Below, in pieces: positions 10,531-21,240 of a DNA stretch of 64,000 nt. Below the pieces are notes generated by a model. That model did no database searches and was not told where the DNA came from. It saw only the letters and a list, made by a program, of their open reading frames with translations. Where the stretch lies: the NCBI GenBank assembly GCA_034766995.1, contig CM068313.1, forward strand, positions 8,289,961 to 8,353,960, written 5' to 3'. The DNA is from Acanthacorydalis orientalis (Eukaryota > Arthropoda > Insecta > Megaloptera > Corydalidae). Every line of letters starts with the position of its first letter. Positions within the stretch are counted from its first letter, which is position 1. The translations under genes and the position numbers were made by a program.

Positions 10531-10917
10531 GGTGTAAAACTTATTTTGGTGCCTGTAAATTGAATCAGTCTTAACCCTGTTTTAAATTAAAATATTTTCA
10601 TGTCGTTTTACGATTTTAAAATGCCAACCTTAACATCAAAAACACTATATATCTTGGGAATTTGTCATAATCTTACAAAAAGTGAACACAATAGCATCCG
10701 AAAAGCAGTATGTTAGGCATTGTATACTTTTCGCATTCCAGATGAAAAAAATGCTATCAAAAATTATATTTTTTCGACAAAGGAGTCGTCAGTTACTCAA
10801 CAGATGGAAGAAAGTTATATTAAATAATGAAGGATATTTTGAGGATTAAAATGTATTCTATTTTTCCATAAATATTAATTTTCTTTTAAAAAAAGGCACC
10901 GAATTAATTTATACACC
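10531..10917 (+). mobile_element. Mariner MITE, family 1, complete with TIRs
   Basis: The ends GGTGTAAAACTTATTTTGGTGCC (10531-10553) and GGCACCGAATTAATTTATACACC (10895-10917) are inverted repeats flanked by TA, the mariner target. Inside, one frame runs uninterrupted for about 52 codons. It has an N-terminal relic (SEKQYVRHCILFAFQMKK, preceded by ATA where ATG would be expected) joined in frame to a C-terminal relic (FFRQ, RQLLNRWKKVI, GYFED, stop). These match the first ~20 and last ~30 residues of mariner transposases of the RHCILFAFQLKK / FFRRGIR..PERW type (possibly rosa-like). The whole catalytic domain is missing. Confidence 0.85.
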
Positions 10918-10925
10918 TAATATTA

Positions 10926-10998
10926 GGTAGGTAGGAAAATAATATGGTAATGTGTATGAATTTGAAGGTCATAAACCGCAATTATTTTTCTATCGACC
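10926..10998 (+). mobile_element. 73-bp minimal mariner of family 2
   Basis: The left end GGTAGGTAGGAAAATAAT is joined almost directly to the last ~50 bp of family 2: coding relic YEFEGHK, then AAACCGCAATTATTTTTCTATCGACC. Both ends are next to TA (10924-10925, 10999-11000). Only the terminal repeats and a trace of 3' sequence remain. The copy starts 8 bp after the family-1 element ends. Confidence 0.75.
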
Positions 10999-11630
10999 TA
11001 ATAAAACCTTTATTATTCTTATTATAAAAATAGATTCTTTTAAGTCATACTTAAAATATTATTTATGGATTCTTTTCAAGTATTTAAGATCACTATTCAT
11101 CACTGTACTCATTTCTTTTACTCTAACGGCAAAATTAAGATAAAACATTACCTTCCGCAAATGATTTCTTTTTTTATTCCACACATTAAAAGAAAAATTC
11201 TTATTAAAAATGTTCAATAAAGTATTTTTAATCACTTTTGATCTTTCGAGCTATAGAGAAATCTCTGATTAATGTAAAAAATTCGACTAATGTTAATTGT
11301 ACTGAAAGAATGAAATAAAAATTCTTATTTATTTGAAATGAGAGCCAGTGAGTCGATATAATATTTATTTTCTTTGAAGTTGTTCATTTTTTAAGTATAA
11401 AAAATATTTTATATAAAATAACGAAAGCAATTCTCGAATTAAGCTACAGAAGAATTAGGAAGATGTAATTATGATGCAGTGCATCTTAATATAATTGAAT
11501 TGAAATGTATAAAATCGCATTGTCTGCAAACGTTTAAAGATAATTCCAAGCTATTTATTTATTAATTAAACAAAATAATTAAGAAAAACTCGAACGATCA
11601 CAACAATTAATTCCATACCATGTTTCATGG
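10999..11630. other. No gene seen; AT-rich, partial FB repeat near 11190-11250
   Basis: AT-rich. The motif block AAAAATGTTCAATAAAG followed by TTTTTAATCACTTTTGATC (about 11207-11242) resembles part of the FB repeat family. The hairpin GATGCAGTGCATC sits at 11473-11485. No coding signal. Confidence 0.35.
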
Positions 11631-11637
11631 TACTTCA

Positions 11638-11702
11638 TATAAAACACAGTTTAATATGGGAGTGCAGTTGAGTCGAGTGGTGCGTTTTATATAACAAAAA
11701 TG
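11638..11702 (+). promoter_or_regulatory. Candidate core promoter: TATA box, initiator, start codon
   Basis: TATAAAA (11638-11644) lies 28 bp upstream of an initiator-like TGCAGTT (A at 11666). An ATG in a favourable CAAAAATGA context follows at 11700, giving a 34-nt leader. This spacing is typical of TATA-containing arthropod promoters. A CpG-dense block begins just downstream, to about 11940. Activity is inferred only. Confidence 0.3.
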
Positions 11703-11882
11703 AAGTTGCAAAGTTTATGGAACGCTAACTGTACGGATACAGTGAAGTGGGACGCGGCGAGGGGCACGGGACTCGACAGGAGTAACGCGCGAGGGGGCGC
11801 TCGCGCGCGCGAGGAGTCGGATCGTAAAAAAAGCAGAATGACAGATAAGAGCGGTGTTATTAGAGGCGTCTTATTAAAATGA
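11700..11882 (+). CDS. Candidate short CDS or first exon in CpG island
   Basis: A 60-codon ATG ORF starts 34 nt after the predicted transcription start. The product would be basic and Arg/Ala/Gly-rich (motif NARGGARAREE). There is no signal peptide and no recognised domain. The minus strand is also open here (76 codons), which weakens the case; GC-rich DNA lacks stops by default. A run CTCGCGCGCGCGAG (11800-11813) is an alternating CG tract able to adopt Z-DNA. CRE-like ACGTCA (11896-11901) and TTACGTGA follow the ORF. It may equally be a 5' UTR or a non-genic island. Confidence 0.2.
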   Translation: MKLQSLWNANCTDTVKWDAARGTGLDRSNARGGARAREESDRKKSRMTDKSGVIRGVLLK

Positions 11883-12743
11883 ACGAGTGATCTAACGTCA
11901 TTACGTGACGCATTCACCGTGAAGTTGAACGCGAGTGTGTTTCACTTTGAAGTGAGATACGATTAAGTATGCAGGTGGAATTAAATTGGAGGTGTTCGTT
12001 GGATCTTTTAATTTTTTTGTGCAAAAATATGCTTTAATAACTTTACGGAAATGTTGGTATATTTTTATGTAGAAATGTTATATGGCAGTTTTTACTTTTT
12101 TTATTTTTTATATCAAATCAGTTCAACTTTTTTTATAGATTGTCTAAAATCTGTTTATTTCTTTTTCACATACAAGAACATAACTGATAATTTTTTAATA
12201 GGTCTTTCCCAATACTTTTATTAATATTTCAGTGTGTAGAAAAGGATTTTCTTTCCATAAATGATTTTTTTCTAATAAAGCCACAGTGCCAGATCTGTAT
12301 TGTAACAAAATGATTCCTCAGTCAAAACAACTAAACAGATATTGTCAAAGTAGGAATAGTATTGTATCAGTAAAACTAGACACTAAATTTCTCATTTACT
12401 TGCATGAAAGTGAAGTATTATCGAATTTTATCAACCACCTTTTTAAAAAAATATTTATTTTCTAGAAAACTCTATTTTAAAATTTTATCAATTACATTTT
12501 TAGAACGAATAGATTTACTAAAAGACATTTTCTACACTTTTGATGTCTGATGATGATGTCGTCTTTAAAATTTATATAAATGACAAAGAGGATTGCCATT
12601 ATTTATATAGCCATTAACCGTCTGAACACACCATTTATTAACCATTTTTGGTCAAAAAACATTTTATGGTTTATGAGGTGGAGAAAAATTCAATTCTTAG
12701 GAACTTACTATATTACTTTTTAAAATAGTTTTCACTCCAATAT
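11883..12743. other. No gene seen; AT-rich spacer
   Basis: Unique AT-rich DNA. The block at 12500-12570 (CTACACTTTTGATGTCTGATGATGATG) vaguely recalls the FB repeat but cannot be assigned. Confidence 0.4.
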
Positions 12744-12885
12744 ATTAAGCGTAAAAATTGATTCGGTGCCTTTAAATTAAATTAATCATAACTCTGTTTT
12801 AAATTAAAATATTTTCCCCTCATTTTAGAATTTTTAAATGCCAACCTAAATAGTTAAAAATATTATATATCACGGGTATGCAACT
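12744..12885 (+). mobile_element. Mariner MITE, family 1, 5' fragment
   Basis: It starts with a recognisable terminal repeat (GTAAAAATTGATTCGGTGCC) and continues through TTTAAATTAAATTAATCATAAC and the ATGCCAACCT block, then stops matching. The 3' half is absent. Confidence 0.65.
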
Positions 12886-14489
12886 TCTCCAATCATAAGA
12901 GCCACATATAATATTTATCATGTATTTTTGAATGTTAAAGAAACATAGAAAATTTTATTTTAAAATTGTATTCATAAATAATAAAAAAAAAACAACTTTA
13001 TAGTAGTACTACCCACCAAAGAAAATATGTTTAATCTCTACTCGTTGAAAATTTTGATTGATTCTTCATTTTTGCAGTTAATAGTTTAAAATTTGGCTAT
13101 AGATTATTAATATAATAGTTTAGGAATAATAATGTTATCAATAATAATGTTAAGAAGAGCTCGAATGTTCTTGTTCTTCAAGTAATTTTTTTATATATTT
13201 TTCTTACAATCAGATTTTTATAAAATTTCATCTGCGACATTTCTCCGAATAAAATTATTTTCTTCCCTGAGAAATCATCCAGTTATCATTCAGTTCATTC
13301 GAGTCATAACTCAATAACAATTTCTCAAACGCACCGTCCAGACTAAACTAGTTCGTTTGGTCGAAATCTAGCCAACGTCTTTACATTTTACTCCCCTTGC
13401 GTGGACTTGTTATTACACGCTCTATTTCCACTTTATCGCGTTTAACCCTAACATCGTCGTTGAAAAAAACACATCTAAAACGTGATATTTGATGTTATTC
13501 TAATTTAGTTGTTGCGTTTTCTTTATAAACAATAATAGAATTAGTATATAATTATCTTTGTTTTATATTCAATTCGATCTTGTTAAATCATTATTTAACC
13601 TCGTTAATTTCCATGTGGAACATGAAAACATGCTACAATTATTGATAAAATTTGTGTTACTAGAGTTTCGTGTCTTTTTGGGTTCAGAAAGTTGTAGAAT
13701 TTAATACATAGGAATGTTAATGCGTTTCGTTGTGATAGAATTTTTATTTGGTGTTATTTATCAATTTTTTTAATTGAAACATAACGATTTCAAGCTAATA
13801 AATATTAAATATATCTATAAAATAATTTAAAGTTGAATCTGGTCTTAAACTGTGCATTACAACTGAAATTCGTATAAGCAAATCCGAATATACAAGTAAA
13901 TAAATCTTTCATGTCAGTTAAATATTAATTCGGTCTCGAAAAGTAATTATTTATATCATATTTTAATTATTAATTTATTTACTTGGCTACAAAATAATAA
14001 TCAGTAGTTTTATAATTATATAGGGATATTTTAAGTTTAAATATTCTACAATTTAACATTACTGAATTATATTTTTAAAAAATACAAATTTGTAGTGGAA
14101 AATTTCAAAAACACTTTGTGTTTTAACCACTTCTTTGTTCAATCTCAGATGCTAATCACCTTAGTTATCTATGTACCTTTAAATCCCAATTAACCAACCA
14201 ACTAACATTGTTAAATGATTTCAATATAGAACTGAACGTCTAATTTGAGCAATTTTACGTATAAATTTAGGTTAATTTGATTGAAAAATCTTTTAAAATA
14301 AATATAATCTGATAAAGAACTCACTGGACGCAGTATCTCTGCTATTTTCTCGGTTTTCTTAGTCAAAATGTTGCAAGTTGTCTTCGAAAGGCCCGTTCGA
14401 AAGAAAAACTTAAAATAAAAAAAACAAAATAACAAAATATGGAACCTCAAAATAAAAAAAAAAAACAAAATATGGAACTTAAAAATTCG
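12886..14489. other. No gene seen; AT-rich, locally moderate GC at 13300-13450
   Basis: Unique sequence. The 13300-13450 segment is less AT-biased but has no ORF. An 85-codon minus-strand ATG frame (14211-14468) begins in homopolymer A/T runs and looks like chance. Confidence 0.4.

Positions 14490-14553
<64 letters not shown>
14490..14553. repeat. (TA)n array, 64 bp
   Basis: A pure TA array directly beside the terminal repeat of the family-1 mariner fragment that follows. Confidence 0.95.
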
Positions 14554-14554
<1 letters not shown>

Positions 14555-14557
<3 letters not shown>

Positions 14558-14732
14558 TATGCAAATTTATTCCGTGCTTTTTTTATAGAAAATAAATGTT
14601 TACGGAAAAATGAAATACATTTCAATCTTCAAAATATCCTACATTATTTTATATAACTTTATCTGTCGGATAACTGACGAATCCCTTATTGAAAAAAATA
14701 TGCCGGCTTTGAGTCCACGAAGTTGTAATCAG
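14555..14732 (-). mobile_element. Mariner MITE, family 1, 3' part
   Basis: On the minus strand it carries the C-terminal relic region (ATTACAACTTC.TGGACTCAAA, then TTCAATAAGGGATTCGTCAG) and ends in a terminal repeat (AGCACGGAATAAATTTGCAT) touching the (TA)n array. The 5' half is missing. Confidence 0.65.
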
Positions 14733-14964
14733 GCCAATGTCACTCGCTTATACTGCCAATACATTTCTCTGGTTAGTTAATGTAGATTCCTTTCTAGGCA
14801 ACACTACTATTAGATTGGACTACTGACCTCTCTCTAACTCCTCTATTCACTCTTGTTACACTCATTCGTTACGTGCGAACTGAAAACGTAGACAAACTAA
14901 CCTAAATCTGTAACCGTACGCTAAATGTTTGTCGATTTTGTTTTGTATAAAAATAAAAATAATT

Positions 14965-14970
<6 letters not shown>

Positions 14971-15024
<54 letters not shown>
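14971..15024. repeat. (TA)n array, 54 bp
   Basis: A pure TA array embedded in a chance 63-codon plus-strand frame. Confidence 0.95.
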
Positions 15025-15026
<2 letters not shown>

Positions 15027-15363
15027 GTGACGGAGGCAGATGTGCCTTTCAAGAAATCAAAAAAAGAGAAAAAAAATCAGTTGATTAAAAAAGTTGCGAA
15101 ATTCTGCGTTTTGTGAAATCATTTCTCATTCTGTACATTAGTAACAATTCAAAATTGTATGTTTTTTCTATTTTATATATGAATACAATCTATTAATTTA
15201 ATGTAATAACGGATTTGTTTTGTTCATTTACCTATATTACCAAGTAAAATTGAATTAAAATTTTAATTAATAAAAATCTTTGAATAATTTTTCCAGTTTC
15301 TCATGTTTAAAATTTTGGTTTACTGACCTCATATTATAACTGTGTTAGAATATTGTATTCATT

Positions 15364-15364
<1 letters not shown>

Positions 15365-15431
<67 letters not shown>
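15365..15431. repeat. (TA)n array, 67 bp
   Basis: A TA array with one CA interruption near its start. Confidence 0.95.
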
Positions 15432-15435
<4 letters not shown>

Positions 15436-16550
15436 CATTACAAAAATGAAATATTATTATTTCTTACATATGAATAAAAAAATTAATTAAACACCATAAA
15501 TAATATCGAACGAAATAAACTGTTAATTAACACAAAACCATAAACCTCTTTCTGAAGTCCGCATTTCTTACATACAAATAACGTTTCCTAGTCCTTTATA
15601 TTACTGAAAATATTACACTTATTATGTATACATAATAGCTGTATCATATTTGCTCTGCGATATAAAAGAGTCAACGTGCACAGCAACATCAAAAAAGAAA
15701 ATATGGTAAACATTAGCAGTTTGATTTAATTAACGGCACGTACGTGAATACGACAAATCTTACCACCCGCTGTACCACCTTATCTCGGCGACAACGTATG
15801 AATATGTTGCTCGCTTAAAACGTAACATTCCGTACATGCTGTTATATTATATTTTTATTTATCTGACGTATAAAAATTTACAAGCTGTGCTTTACGCTGC
15901 CGGTAATTTCCCACCTATTTAAATATTCCGAACTGTTTTGTTTCATTTACTTCACGTTCCGTTTATTTAGATTAAAGTTTCGTGCGAGTGGGTTCTCTTT
16001 TATTTTACATTCGTTAGGTAACTTCAACCTGTACGAAATATGATTGTTTTTATACGAAACCAAACAATACACTCGTTTATAATTTCACATTAATGTAACA
16101 CCTGAAAAAATATCTAAATAAAATGGAGTTGAGTTATTTATTTTTCTATCGATACCAGATGAAAATAAACATTAAAAGAAGTATCAATTATAAAAAAAAC
16201 ACCATTAAAAAACATCAGCCAGATTAATCGAACATTTGAATGTTTAAAAATCGGTCACTGTTTTTTTTTCTTTTTGAAAGAGTGATCTAAAAGAAAACAA
16301 ACAATTAAAATTCGGGTTCACAGGTACAAAACAAATTATAAATACAATGTGGTCTGTGGTTCAGTGAAAAATTCGTTTGTCAAATTTATTGTACTTTAAA
16401 GCCGATCTAAATTGATTTTTTTATTAATTTTTTTAGAATAAAATTGTAAAAAATCGAAAATATTAATTAATGTTTGTTTTTATTGCAAATGAATTTCCTG
16501 GTATATTTTTATAGCATATTTATTTATAATCTATAGAACTACAACTTCTA
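15432..16550. other. No gene seen; AT-rich, moderate GC near 15720-15830
   Basis: Unique sequence. The short less-biased block at 15720-15830 has no ORF or recognisable motif. Confidence 0.4.
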
Positions 16551-17090
16551 TTGGTTAGTACAAAACTAATTGCAGTTAATGACCTTCAAATTCATGTACA
16601 TTTTTCCATTTGTGGTCCAGAACTGTAGGATAACTAACTCCTAACTTTTGTGCAAGCTCTTGAATTGTTATCCGTGGTTTTGATTCAACTAACGCCTTTA
16701 TTTGCTCGTTATGAACTGAAGAAGAACACTCTCGATCTTCTTGATGTTGCAAGAGTCTCGTCCCCAGCACGAAAATTTTGGTACCACCGTACATTCCTTA
16801 ACAGTACTCACACTAAAGACATAGTTTAGTTTACGAGCAGTTTCTACTTCTTTACCACCCATTTTGAATTCATATAAAAAAATCTTCTTATTTACTTCTT
16901 TTCCATCGTTAATTCCATAGACCAATTTGAAGCAAAATTAATAATAAAATCAAAGTCAATATTTTTAAAATACGGACCGAAAAATGCGCTTTAAAATGAT
17001 ATTAACATGAACGCGACGAAACGCCACTTTCATTGAAACAAATTATGGTTAAAATTCAAAAAAAAAAACGGAATTATTTTCCTGTCAACC
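16551..17090 (-). mobile_element. Mariner MITE, family 2, full length with TIRs
   Basis: The ends are GGTTAGTACAAAACTAATTG (from 16553) and AATTATTTTCCTGTCAACC (ending 17090), with TA beyond. The minus strand encodes, across one frameshift, a transposase N terminus: FKMGGKEVETARKLNYVF.VSTV, then NEQIKALVESKPRITIQELA and QKLGVSYPTVLDH. These are the two helix-turn-helix motifs of a cecropia/Hsmar1-type DNA-binding domain (about residues 1-115). The frame then passes straight to the 3' end (EFEGH). The DDD catalytic domain is deleted, as in the other family-2 copies, so the deletion predates amplification. Confidence 0.85.
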
Positions 17091-18152
17091 TAATACAATC
17101 TATAGAAATCTCTCCAAATTTCTATACATTTCTCCAAATACACTTGTATAAAAATCCGCATCAAAACATCTGTTCTGTATGCGTGTGATCGTTCTGGTCG
17201 ACCCCCCACGATTAAAAAAATTATTTCCTATGTCGAACATTTTTTGCACCCTTGTTTAATAATCAGCGATCGAGTTATCAATATGTTGCATGGACGCTAA
17301 TCTTATTATTTATTTGTACAAAACATACGTTGAATGCATAGCACAACGCATAACAAACCCTACACAAACATATTTCTGAATATAAAATCCTACTATTTTT
17401 TTTATCGTATCATACGTTTTTCTTTTGACCAATTAATAACAAACATGTTTAAAAATCACAATAAATCGCCGTGTATCACGAACCTTTGTCACTAATAACC
17501 ATATTTCGTGCCGGGTATCATAATGCAACGTACCAATCCCGTTTCTCTAGACAGATTGGTCTTTTGTTGCAAGTATTTTGATCAAGCATCGCTATGTCTT
17601 TATATCTAAATCTATTTGAAATTTGATCGACGGGTGTGTTTATACCTGCACGATATTTCATTCTTGTGTGTTTAAAAAAAGAATCATACAAAGTGTATTA
17701 TTCGTCGAATTTAACATAAAATATCATAAACAATTAAAATCTTTCACGACGAAAATAAATTATAAAATATCTAATGAATAAAGAAATAATATATGAAAGA
17801 TGAGACATATTTTCTAGAAAGTTTAAGTACAGTGATCTAGTATCTACACTTTTGTACATTCGGTGTAAGAGCTTCCGCAGTGTGAGATTAATTGCTAACT
17901 ATTAATAATACGTTTAAGTAATGCGCAATATTGTATATATCAGACGTGCTGTATACGCTTGATTAATTATTTTACTCACTTTTAATTGTCACTCATATTT
18001 TCTGTACCTTTCAGATGCACCGTTCGATTATTATCATCAATTTTCACTGAAACATAATGTCTTTTGTGAAGATTTTGAATGATCATACATTAATTCTAGA
18101 AAGCTTAGACTGTTGAATAATTTTGTAGATTTATCTAATAATAATAATTATT

Positions 18153-18159
<7 letters not shown>
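17091..18159. other. No gene seen; unique AT-rich sequence
   Basis: No ORF or element end was identified. A less-biased block lies at 17440-17650 without recognisable content. Confidence 0.45.

Positions 18160-18191
<32 letters not shown>
18160..18191. repeat. (TA)n array, 32 bp
   Basis: Preceded by an (AAT)n/(ATT)n-like stretch at 18137-18159. Confidence 0.9.
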
Positions 18192-18194
<3 letters not shown>

Positions 18195-18255
18195 AAACAC
18201 GACTTTAATCTTACTCAAATTTTTATATATAAATCCTTAAATGTAGCGACTTTTG

Positions 18256-18490
18256 AAGAATAGTTATTTTTGAAGTGAGACTTTTATGGGCGCGTTAGCG
18301 AGGGATAAAATCACACGGCGTGTCAGGAAAAATGTTACCATGAACATAGCCGAGAATGGGAGAGATGGAGCGAATATCACTGCATGAGTGCAAGAGAGAG
18401 AGAGAGGGAGGAGAGACTGCGTGTAGAGATATTGCTCTAAGGGATATTGTACTGAAGGCCACTTCTGTTGTATGTACATGAGCACACTCA
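18256..18490. other. Moderate-GC segment with GA tract
   Basis: It contains GAGAGAGAGAGAGGGAGGAG (18393-18412), a possible GAGA-factor-type site. The minus strand is open for 75 codons but contains a poor-quality product from the CT tract; coding is unlikely. Confidence 0.25.
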
Positions 18491-19158
18491 TCCTTTTTTT
18501 AATTGATTTTGTAAATGATTTTATTGTTGATACAACATTTGAAGTTGTATCATTTCACACTACTTTAAAATTTCTAAGTATATTCATTACAATCCTCTCA
18601 GTCAGATGAAAATTCTTTGTGTAGTAAGATGATTTTAAATATCACATTTTTTGTATATCTTTTTATCGACAATTATCTATTTCGATATTGATTGTTGTAA
18701 AACAATTATGTATTATTTTTTTTAATGTACGGATTTTTTTAAAGAATGATACTTTTCTACCCGTGAATAATTTAAAATAGATCACTTCTTTGTGATCTTC
18801 TGTGTTGATTTTCAGGCGTTTCAATTTTGCTTCCAACCATTTCTTAGCAGTTTCAAAAACGAATAAATAATATACATCTTTTCAATTTTTCTCCATCAAC
18901 TAGAAAAATGATTAGAATGTCAATTTATTGGTTGAACGACGTTTCTATTAAATTTTCATCTTAAAAGGATTCTGTCATCGTTCACGGAGTAAATAAATAA
19001 AAGCATATACAAAATATTCCTTTCCAATTTTCATCAGGATATTACGACACCTTTTCATCCGAGAAAAAGATATATCATGCAAAATATAACAGCCGCATTT
19101 ATTACGTCACAATACATAACATGTCTCACACATGTACTTACCCTCACACTGACACATG

Positions 19159-19159
<1 letters not shown>
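18491..19159. other. No gene seen; AT-rich spacer
   Basis: Nothing supportable. Confidence 0.5.

Positions 19160-19202
<43 letters not shown>
19160..19202. repeat. (TA)n array, 43 bp
   Basis: Followed by a GTGTGTGTATATAAG transition. Confidence 0.95.
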
Positions 19203-19206
<4 letters not shown>

Positions 19207-19276
19207 TGTGTGTATATAAGTATATATGGGCATAGTGTATCCACATATACAATAATACCTCACAATCTATTGAAAA

Positions 19277-19471
19277 ATGGGTGCCGGCGAAAGAAAATTC
19301 CAAAAGCGCCAACCAGTTTTCCTTTTATGTAACGGCTTTGAACCGGAAAAGCGGAATCACAAGCGACTGTGGCGGCGCAACACAAAAGACGAGGCGTGCT
19401 GCGTACTCTACCCAGTTTGTAAGTCTGTGTATGATGATCGCCGTTTGTGCGACACACAACCAATGGCGTAA
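19277..19471 (+). CDS. Candidate short CDS / first exon in CpG island
   Basis: A GC- and CpG-rich island (about 19277-19495) starts at an ATG in good context (GAAAAATGGG). The ORF is 64 codons (MGAGERKFQKRQPVFLLCNG...), basic, with four or five Cys, no signal peptide and no recognised domain. A near-perfect donor GTAAGTCTG at 19419-19427 would end a 142-nt first coding exon. Other frames, including minus, are also open, so absence of stops is weak evidence. No TATA or initiator of convincing spacing was found. Confidence 0.2.
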   Translation: MGAGERKFQKRQPVFLLCNGFEPEKRNHKRLWRRNTKDEACCVLYPVCKSVYDDRRLCDTQPMA

Positions 19472-19544
19472 CGCGAGGGTACGTCGTAAAAGCTCATTAT
19501 AGTGACTGAAGACATGATTTTATAGAATTAATCTTCTTAGACAT

Positions 19545-19570
19545 TATATATATATATATATATATATATA
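19545..19570. repeat. (TA)n array, 26 bp
   Basis: Short TA array downstream of the CpG island. Confidence 0.9.
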
Positions 19571-20074
19571 CATAAAATGTGTATTTTCAAATCATCAATA
19601 AGCAAATGCTTGTTCTTAATACCCAATTAAGGACAGTATATATCAAAGTCTCTATTTTATTAGTAGTGTACAGTAGCTTCTTGTTCTAGTAGAAATTTAA
19701 TATTTTATACATCAATTACTAGACGTAGCCTTATTATAAATCAATAAATTATTTAGAGTTCAGTACATAGTTTCTTCATGATTATATTTAAGTGTATAGT
19801 TAATTCACCAGTAACAAATTCGTTACCCTCACATCAAAATTTGTGACCGGTTTCATCAATTTTATATTCAAAAATTTCTTTTTATTCATTTTGATCAATT
19901 TGTATATAATTTGTTAGGAATACTAACATCATCAAAGCATAAAAATAAAAAATCTAGCTTTTAATTGTATCATTATTTGTATATCTAGGCGTTTATTTCT
20001 GATTATTTTCAATTAATATACTTTTAACTGTCCATTCATTAATTTTTCTTTTCTCTTTGTATTAGATTTGTAGC
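19571..20074. other. No gene seen; AT-rich spacer
   Basis: Nothing supportable. Confidence 0.5.
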
Positions 20075-20336
20075 ATCCTTCAGTTTATATGCAGTTTCGG
20101 CTGCTTCATATCTCGTTTTGAACTCATACAAAAAATTGCTCTTATTTGCTTCTTTTCCGTTTTTAATTCAATAGCCCAATTTGAAGCAAAATTAATAGTA
20201 AAACTAAAGTCGGTGTTACCAAAATACAGACCGGAAAATGCACTTTAAAATGATATTAGATAAAATGACACTTTTATTGAAAAAAATTAAGGTTAGATTA
20301 GAAAAAATAAAAATCGGTATTATTTTCTTACCAACC
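20075..20336 (-). mobile_element. Mariner MITE, family 2, 5' half only
   Basis: On the minus strand it begins with GGTTGGTAAGAAAATAATACC (20336 leftward), continues through the family-2 leader (GCATTTTCCGGTCTGTATTTT, AATTTTGCTTCAAATTGGGC) and the first coding segment (GKEANKSNFLYEFK-like, then AETA.KL). It stops near 20075, before the second helix-turn-helix. Confidence 0.7.
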
Positions 20337-20879
20337 TTATAATATTTCTATTTAAATGGACAATTAACTTATTTAAAAAAAATACATTTTTAATTAATAT
20401 ATAAAAGCAAATTACTTAAAAAATTTAAAACGAAAACACATTCACTCTTGTCAAAAATTTGATTTTTTTGTTTAGCAGAAAGGAAATAAAATTGAATATT
20501 CGTTTTCTTTTTAAAACGTTTTTAACTCTTTTTACTATGTTTAGTGTATAAATGTAGTCCATAGAGGAAATATACATAGAGATTATATTCAATTTATCAG
20601 CCCTTTTTGGATAAACAATTTTTTAATATATTTATTTTCTGATAGATCTCATATATTGACTAGCTAAAATAGAGTTTAGCAGGAAATAAGTATTTAAAAA
20701 AAAATATTCTATATTTACAGCTCGGAAGTTTTACTTCAACTACGCTGGGCCTCTCACACAGACATTTTTTTATTACATTATACATAAACATAAAGTATAT
20801 TTTATAATATATGAAATAATTCCTCCGATACACTCAATTCAGTTACTCTTACTTGGTACTTTCTGAGTTTTTAAGGAAA
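20337..20879. other. No gene seen; AT-rich spacer
   Basis: Nothing supportable. Confidence 0.5.
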
Positions 20880-21240
20880 TGTACGCTCCAAGCTTGTGAC
20901 ATATAATGAAAGTCACCAGAGGCCAATTCCATTTGATTGATCCACCAGCGTTCGAGTCACTTGTACATATCGCTCATTGTGCACGCCACTGCTCGTCAAT
21001 GACGACGACAGTGGCTGCTTGCCTGCATGGCGAGCATGAAAAACAATTTTCCTGGTATTTTCTGTAAAACGTTTTCCCTCAAATTGGTATCATCAAGTAA
21101 ATCGCTTTTAAAGAAGTCCCAAACGAGGGTGTGGCTCAGATAAACACGTCTTGTCAAATATAGATGTCGCGGCCTGTCAGTTATTTTCGGCTTCAGTTCG
21201 TGTCGACGAAATATTGGCGGCTCGAACATTTATTTCGATT
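20880..21240. other. Unique moderate-GC block with 77-codon minus ORF
   Basis: Composition is far less AT-biased than the flanks. A minus-strand ATG ORF (20996-21229) would give a basic 77-residue product starting MFEPPIFRRHELKPKITDRP; I do not recognise it, and no splice signals frame it convincingly. TGATTGAT (20935-20942), a Hox/Extradenticle-type core, lies next to the ORF's 3' side. It could be a conserved regulatory block or a small exon. Confidence 0.2.
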
